From assembly GCA_949747725.1 (NCBI GenBank), contig CATKFJ010000192.1:1-10816 (forward strand): a DNA stretch of 10,816 nt, in the 5' to 3' direction. Below the pieces are notes generated by a model. It was not told the DNA's origin. It did not search any database and saw only the letters and a list, made by a program, of their open reading frames with translations. Shown here piece by piece: positions 6,787 to 10,816 of the stretch. Within the stretch, counting starts at the first letter, position 1, and each line of letters starts with the position of its first letter. Source of the stretch: an uncultured bacterium (GTDB lineage Bacteria; Bacillota; Clostridia; Christensenellales; Pumilibacteraceae). The translations under genes and the position numbers were made by a program.

Positions 6787-8147
6787 TGAAACAAAAAATT
6801 CTTGTGACCTATGTCGAATCGGGATTCGGCCATATATCCTCTATGGACAGTATTTTCGGCGCACTTAAAGATAAGTACGGCGATGTTTACGACATAGAAA
6901 AATCGTATATTCTCACGGACGACGAGTATCCCAATCTTACAAGAATGAACAGGTTTCTTATAAAGCAGGTCCAAAACACCAATAAGATCCCTTATTTCGG
7001 ACGGCTTATTTTCCCCGTTGTGTCTTTGCTCGGCGGACATAAGCTGATGCGGTTTTTCCATAGACAGATGGCGGTCAAGTCTTTCAAGCAGGGCTTGGAA
7101 GCGCTGTCGCGCCGCGATCCCGACATTATAGTGACCAACCATTACTTTACCGACCTGTTGGCGGTAGAGTATAAGCGCCGTATAAATCCGAACGTCGTCG
7201 TTATAAATTACAATCCCGATCCCACGCTCCATACTTTTTGGGATAAGCGCGACGGGATATTTATAGTGAACAATCCGCTTGCGCTCAAGAAAGCGGAAAA
7301 ATATAAGTTCAAGCCCGAAAACCTGCGTATCGTTACGCCGTGCGTGCGCGGTTGTATAGAACAGAATACTTTGTCGCGCAGGGATTTGCGCAAAAAGTGG
7401 GATCTGCCGCTCGATAAATTCACGGTGGTCATTGCCGACGGCGGATATATGCTGGGCAGAGGTCCGAGATATGCGCGCAAGATCATAAAGAGCGGATTAC
7501 CGATCACGCTGTGCGTCATAGCCGGCAATAATAAAAAGCGTTACGATTATTTCAAGCGCGTCGCGGACGGTAAAAAGCGGCTTAAAGTCGCGCCGTGCAT
7601 GAATTTGAACGTTTACGAGTTTTTACCCGACGCGTACGAGCTTTACGGCGCGGCGGACGTATTTCTAACAAAGGGCGGACCGAACGCCGTGCTCGACAGT
7701 ATTTATATGCACACGCCGCCCATGATCGACTACTGTCCGCACGTAATAGAGGCCGGCACGGTGGACGTGTTTATAGGTCAGCACGGTTGCGGCGAAACGG
7801 CGTTTACCGCGAGCAAAGCCATAAAGAAAATAAAACTGTACATGCAGGACAGATCGGCGCTTACCAAATACGAAAGCAATATTTCCGAGCTTATAGCCGA
7901 GGGCAACGGCGCGACCGCGGTTGCCGACATCGTTCATAACGAGGCGTATAAAAAGTATCTCGAGCTTATTGCGAGCGGAGTTGCGGAAGAAAGATCGGGA
8001 TCGGATGTCGAAGCGGAGGAGTTGCGGACGGTTGCAGCCGACGCGGAAAACTCGGTCGATACCGATAATATAATGGCGGACGGCGGATTTATCGACGTCG
8101 GCGTCGAAACGGATATAGCGGACGGCGTTGTGGCAAATGAACACTAA
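6786..8147 (+). CDS. GT28 glycosyltransferase of the MGDG synthase / processive diacylglycerol glucosyltransferase type
   Basis: This 453-residue protein resembles the MGDG synthase / UgtP group, which moves a sugar from a UDP-sugar to diacylglycerol at the inner membrane face to make glycolipids. The N-terminal MGDG-synthase domain has the glycine/histidine loop ESGFGHISS (G15, H16), PDIIVTNHYFTD (112-123), NPDP (143-146) and the VTPCVRG segment (183-189). The C-terminal GT28 domain has ADGGYMLGRG (217-226) and LTKGGPNAVLDS (294-305), the sugar-nucleotide binding region. The usual PxxGQE loop is replaced by CPHVIEAGTV (317-326). Residues about 399-453 form an acidic, probably disordered tail (16 Asp/Glu, 2 Arg, no Lys). 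Sugar and acceptor cannot be read from sequence. The start is the ATG overlapping the leader ORF stop; no in-frame alternative lies between it and the stop at 6672. The gene overlaps the PlsC-like gene by 11 bases. Confidence 0.87.
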   Translation: MKQKILVTYVESGFGHISSMDSIFGALKDKYGDVYDIEKSYILTDDEYPNLTRMNRFLIKQVQNTNKIPYFGRLIFPVVSLLGGHKLMRFFHRQMAVKSFKQGLEALSRRDPDIIVTNHYFTDLLAVEYKRRINPNVVVINYNPDPTLHTFWDKRDGIFIVNNPLALKKAEKYKFKPENLRIVTPCVRGCIEQNTLSRRDLRKKWDLPLDKFTVVIADGGYMLGRGPRYARKIIKSGLPITLCVIAGNNKKRYDYFKRVADGKKRLKVAPCMNLNVYEFLPDAYELYGAADVFLTKGGPNAVLDSIYMHTPPMIDYCPHVIEAGTVDVFIGQHGCGETAFTASKAIKKIKLYMQDRSALTKYESNISELIAEGNGATAVADIVHNEAYKKYLELIASGVAEERSGSDVEAEELRTVAADAENSVDTDNIMADGGFIDVGVETDIADGVVANEH

Positions 8148-9096
8148 GAAGTATTTGGCTTTATTCGCGTCCATGGCGGAAAGAGACGAATTGCCGCGCG
8201 ATCTATACGATATGCTGTTGGCGGAGATCGCAAAGAACGGCGGCATGAATAAGCGTATATACTCGATGTACTTGGACGAGCTCGAGCGGCGCGGAATGTT
8301 CGATACGGACGGAGCGCCGTTCGATACGAAAAACAGCGCAAAAACGGACGGAACGTATAAATACCGCAGTAAAAACCCGTTTAAAAAACTTGCGCACGCG
8401 TTCTGGTTCGGGACATTCAAGTTTATAGGCTGGGTGGGCGGCGCAATCGTTTTCGGCGTATGGCGCGTAAAGGACAGAAAAAAACTTAAGGGCATCGGCG
8501 CGTGCATAACAACGTCCAACCATGTAGGATATCTCGACGCCGTGCTTACTCTTCGCTCAATGGGCAGTAAACGTCAGAATATAGTTGCCGCGCCGCACAA
8601 TTGCAAACACACCGTCGGCGGACGCATACTCGGATATGCCGGCATGCTGCCGTTGCCCGTTACGGTAGGCGGCGCGCGCCCCTTCAACGACATGCTTAAA
8701 CATGTCGCGGCGCGCAAATCGGCTATACATTTTTATGTAGAAAAAAGCATGTGGATCGGGTACAAGAAACCCCGACCGTACAAAGACGGCGCGTTCTTTT
8801 ACGCGGACATGCTCGATATTCCCGTCGTACCCATGCTGTATTGCTTTAAAAAGCCGCGCGGCTTGCGCAAACTGTTGCATATGCCCAAAGCGGTAATAAA
8901 AAGATCCGACCCGATCTACATAAACAAAGAATTGCCGCCGAGAGAGCGACGTACGGAAATGTGCGAACGCGCACAAGCCGCGGCTAAGGCGATGTACGAG
9001 GAGTTTTACGGCATACCGTTGCAATATCTCGGGTCGGAAACGAATACGCGTAACATCGTAAACGATAATGAAATTATCAAGACAGAGGATAAATAA
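8137..9096 (+). CDS. PlsC-like 1-acyl-glycerol-phosphate acyltransferase (LPLAT family)
   Basis: This 319-residue protein belongs to the lysophospholipid acyltransferase family, which puts an acyl chain on lysophosphatidic acid or a related acceptor at the membrane. The catalytic HX4D motif is NHVGYLD (H129, D134). The motif III region reads FYVEKSMW (E202) instead of the usual FPEGTRS, followed by KKPRPYKDGAFF; I recall this pattern from a clade common in Firmicutes. The motif IV proline-rich strand is IPVVPM (228-233). A hydrophobic stretch around 89-108 may sit in the membrane. Residues 1-80 form an N-terminal helical, charged extension absent from short PlsC proteins. The ATG at 8137 is chosen; a TTG at 8128 would add three residues. 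No clear ribosome binding site is seen, which fits coupling to the GT28 gene it overlaps by 11 bases. Together the two enzymes suggest membrane phospholipid and glycolipid synthesis. Exact acceptor unknown. Confidence 0.85.
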   Translation: MNTKKYLALFASMAERDELPRDLYDMLLAEIAKNGGMNKRIYSMYLDELERRGMFDTDGAPFDTKNSAKTDGTYKYRSKNPFKKLAHAFWFGTFKFIGWVGGAIVFGVWRVKDRKKLKGIGACITTSNHVGYLDAVLTLRSMGSKRQNIVAAPHNCKHTVGGRILGYAGMLPLPVTVGGARPFNDMLKHVAARKSAIHFYVEKSMWIGYKKPRPYKDGAFFYADMLDIPVVPMLYCFKKPRGLRKLLHMPKAVIKRSDPIYINKELPPRERRTEMCERAQAAAKAMYEEFYGIPLQYLGSETNTRNIVNDNEIIKTEDK

Positions 9097-9099
9097 ATC

Positions 9100-9915
9100 A
9101 TGGCAAAGACAATCGCAATAGCAAACCAAAAAGGCGGAGTAGGAAAAACGACCACGTGCGTCAATCTGGCGGCGTACTTTGCGGCGTTCGGCAAAAAAGT
9201 GCTGATAATCGATAACGATCCGCAGGGCAATGCGTCGAGCGGACTGGGCGTGGAAAAGCACAAGGTAAAAAATTCGGTGTACAGCCTTATAATAGGCGAT
9301 TGCTCGGCGGAGGAGGCGATATTGCCCACGGGCGTGGACGGGCTGGATATCATTCCGTCCAATATCGATCTTGCCGGAGCGGAAGCGGAGCTTGTCAGTC
9401 TTGAAAAGCGCGAAAGCTCGCTCAAGCGCGCGATCGCGTCCGTAAAAGATAATTACGATTACATATTTATCGATTGTCCGCCGTTTATCGGACTGTTAAC
9501 GCTTAACGCTCTGACGGCTGCCGATTCCATACTGATACCCATGCAGGGCGAATATTTCGCGCTCGAGGGCTTGAGTCAATTGATGAATACGATAAAGCTT
9601 GCCAAAAAAATACTCAATCCGTCGCTTGAGATAGAGGGCGTAGTCGTTACCATGTTCAGTGCGCGAACCAATCTCGTAAACTCGGTCGCGGAAGAAATAA
9701 CTCACTATTTCGGAAAGAAAGCGTTTGCGACGCGTATCCCGAGGAGCGTCAGGCTTGCGGAAGCGCCGTCGTTTGGTATGCCGATAAGCCAGTTCGACCC
9801 GACTTCGGCAGGCGGCATTGCGTATAAAAATTTGGCGGAGGAAATGCTCAATCGCAACCGCGACAGCTTTACGCCCATCAAAAATCTTTCGTCGCTCAAA
9901 AAGAAAGTACAGTAA
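9100..9915 (+). CDS. parA: Soj/ParA-family chromosome partitioning ATPase
   Basis: This 271-residue protein is the usual length for chromosomal Soj. It has the deviant Walker A KGGVGKTT (11-18, with signature lysine K11), Walker A' DNDPQGNAS (D40), Walker B FIDCPP (D125), the SILIPMQGEYFALEGL segment and the RIPRSVRLAEAPSFGMPI region that in Soj carries DNA-binding arginines. Soj dimerises on ATP, binds DNA without sequence preference, and is cycled by ParB/Spo0J, acting in chromosome segregation and control of replication start. It starts 3 bases after the PlsC-like stop; GAGG at 9085-9088, inside that gene's end, is a plausible but slightly distant (11 bases) binding site. No parB follows: the next gene is a YitT protein with its own promoter. 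It may be an orphan or specialised ParA. Family call very secure, role in this operon unknown. Confidence 0.93.
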   Translation: MAKTIAIANQKGGVGKTTTCVNLAAYFAAFGKKVLIIDNDPQGNASSGLGVEKHKVKNSVYSLIIGDCSAEEAILPTGVDGLDIIPSNIDLAGAEAELVSLEKRESSLKRAIASVKDNYDYIFIDCPPFIGLLTLNALTAADSILIPMQGEYFALEGLSQLMNTIKLAKKILNPSLEIEGVVVTMFSARTNLVNSVAEEITHYFGKKAFATRIPRSVRLAEAPSFGMPISQFDPTSAGGIAYKNLAEEMLNRNRDSFTPIKNLSSLKKKVQ

Positions 9916-9935
9916 AAACGGAACTTTCGTCACGG

Positions 9936-9960
9936 CGTAAAAAATATATTTTACGGCTTT
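9936..9960 (+). terminator. Possible weak terminator after parA
   Basis: CGTAAAA (9936-9942) pairs with TTTTACG (9949-9955) around a six-base loop, followed by GCTTTT. The stem is mostly AT and the U tract short, so it is a weak candidate. Its place, 20 bases after the parA stop and before a strong promoter, supports it. Confidence 0.35.
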
Positions 9961-9981
9961 TCGCCTATTATCACAAAACAG

Positions 9982-10010
9982 TTGCAAATAATCGAATGTT
10001 TTGTTATAAT
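9982..10010 (+). promoter_or_regulatory. Strong sigma-A promoter for the YitT gene
   Basis: The -35 TTGCAA (9982-9987) and a perfect -10 TATAAT (10005-10010) are separated by exactly 17 bases, with an extended -10 TG at 10002-10003. Transcription should start near 10017, leaving a leader of about 50 bases. A second TATAAT (10036-10041) has no -35 at the right distance. Confidence 0.8.
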
Positions 10011-10054
10011 ACACCTCGCACGTATGATCGGCGTATATAATATTATTCTTAAAC

Positions 10055-10059
10055 GGAAG
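10055..10059 (+). promoter_or_regulatory. Ribosome binding site of the YitT gene
   Basis: GGAAG lies 7 bases before the ATG at 10067 and supports that start. Confidence 0.6.
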
Positions 10060-10066
10060 TAACAAT

Positions 10067-10816
10067 ATGGCATTGACGCCTAAAGCAAAAAAAAAGGTCT
10101 ATAATTTTCTTATAGTACCGCTGATAATACTGATATCGGGAACGATACGCGCCGTAATAGTGCACATGTTTGTAGTGCCGTACGATTTCGCAACGAGCGG
10201 CGTTACGGGTATAGGCGTTCTTATCGAACACGAAGTTCCGTGGTTTTCTGCCGGTTATACGACCATAATTCTCAACTTGCCGTTAATGATCCTCGCGTGG
10301 CTGTTTATAGGCAAGCGTTTTACCGTAATTTCAAGCATAGCTATCGTGCTGTCGGCTATCGGCATGATACTGATGAATAAATACAGCAGTTACATACCTA
10401 CATACGAGAACGGCGAACCTATTTTTGCCGCAATCGCCGCAGGCGTGCTCAGCGGTATCGGGTTTGCTATGATGATACGTATCGGCGGCTCGACGGGCGG
10501 CAGCGATATAATAGCAATGCTGATTCAAAAGAAGTTTCAAGCCACGAATATTTCCTGGTTCGTGTACGGCGTAGACGCCGTTATAATCTTTTCGTCTATA
10601 TTCGTTTTCAGAGGCGAAACGCCGCTTGCGTTCATGACGCCCGTCATGATGGCGCTCACCGAAGAATTCAGTCACGCCATGATAGGCGATACTATACTTA
10701 CCGGCTTTAAGACCGCGCTCAAGTATGAGATAATTACAGACAACCCGGACGGGAGAAGCGCGGAAAGCTTGGAAAGGCTAAAGCGCGGCGTTACGAAACC
10801 TGACGCCGTGGGCATG
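10067..10816 (+). CDS. YitT family membrane protein (DUF161/DUF2179), 3' partial
   Basis: The first 250 codons are present and the frame is open at the right edge; full-length relatives are roughly 280-290 residues, so about the last 30-40 are missing. A basic start (residues 1-10) leads into several hydrophobic segments: about 13-37, 62-82, 86-103, 120-137 and 162-181. The hallmarks are FVVPYDFATSGVTGIGVLI (35-53), NLPL (70-73) and MIRIGGSTGGSDIIAMLI (136-153). From about residue 217 the soluble DUF2179 domain begins (ALKYEIITDN, then LKRGVT). YitT proteins are multi-pass membrane proteins widespread in Firmicutes, in several paralogues per genome. Their transport role and substrate are not firmly established, and nothing here settles them. 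The gene has its own strong promoter, so it is likely transcribed apart from parA. Confidence 0.9.
   Translation, partial: MALTPKAKKKVYNFLIVPLIILISGTIRAVIVHMFVVPYDFATSGVTGIGVLIEHEVPWFSAGYTTIILNLPLMILAWLFIGKRFTVISSIAIVLSAIGMILMNKYSSYIPTYENGEPIFAAIAAGVLSGIGFAMMIRIGGSTGGSDIIAMLIQKKFQATNISWFVYGVDAVIIFSSIFVFRGETPLAFMTPVMMALTEEFSHAMIGDTILTGFKTALKYEIITDNPDGRSAESLERLKRGVTKPDAVGM

Noticed and set aside
8128..8136. TTG at 8128 as the start of the PlsC-like gene
   Set aside because: It would add only three residues and has no better ribosome binding site; ATG at 8137 is the simpler choice, though TTG cannot be excluded.

Overview
All recognisable genes in this window read on the + strand. The window looks like chromosome from an uncultured, probably gut-type Clostridia-like member of the Bacillota. 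This is an inference from three things: a YitT-family membrane protein, a GT28 diacylglycerol-type glucosyltransferase and a PlsC-like acyltransferase of the 'E-x-S-M-W' type; strong AGGAG-type ribosome binding sites and TTGCAA/TATAAT promoters; and a codon use mixing ATA (Ile) and AAA with many GCG, CGC and TCG codons. No species can be named. I see no transposase, integrase, tRNA, rRNA or CRISPR array.

Region 1 (left edge to 4271) is one very large gene whose 5' end lies outside the window. It joins a GT4-type glycosyltransferase domain to a NACHT-type STAND NTPase and a long C-terminal, mostly helical region. This is the architecture of NLR-like bacterial conflict or antiphage proteins (N-terminal effector, central NTPase switch, C-terminal sensor), with an unusual glycosyltransferase in the effector position. 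It is the most interesting item here. A GC-only hairpin at 4321-4346 probably ends its transcript.

Region 2 (4272-4508) is a 237-base intergenic stretch. It holds that terminator, a promoter, and an array of ACGGTAAT-type repeats around the promoter that looks like an operator. It leads into a 721-residue cytoplasmic GH78-like (alpha-L-rhamnosidase superfamily) glycosidase at 4509-6674.

Region 3 (6675-9915) is a compact cluster: a 25-codon basic leader ORF with its own good ribosome binding site, a GT28 glycolipid glycosyltransferase whose ATG overlaps the leader stop (TAATG), a PlsC-like acyltransferase overlapping the GT28 end, and a Soj/ParA ATPase 3 bases further on. No ParB gene follows. 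The two enzymes should make membrane lipids (acylated glycerol phosphates and glycosyl-diacylglycerol). The glycosidase upstream may share the transcript, since no terminator separates it from this cluster. What ParA does in this company is open.

Region 4 (9916-10816) has a probable weak terminator, a strong consensus promoter with an extended -10, and a YitT/DUF2179 membrane protein gene cut off by the right edge.
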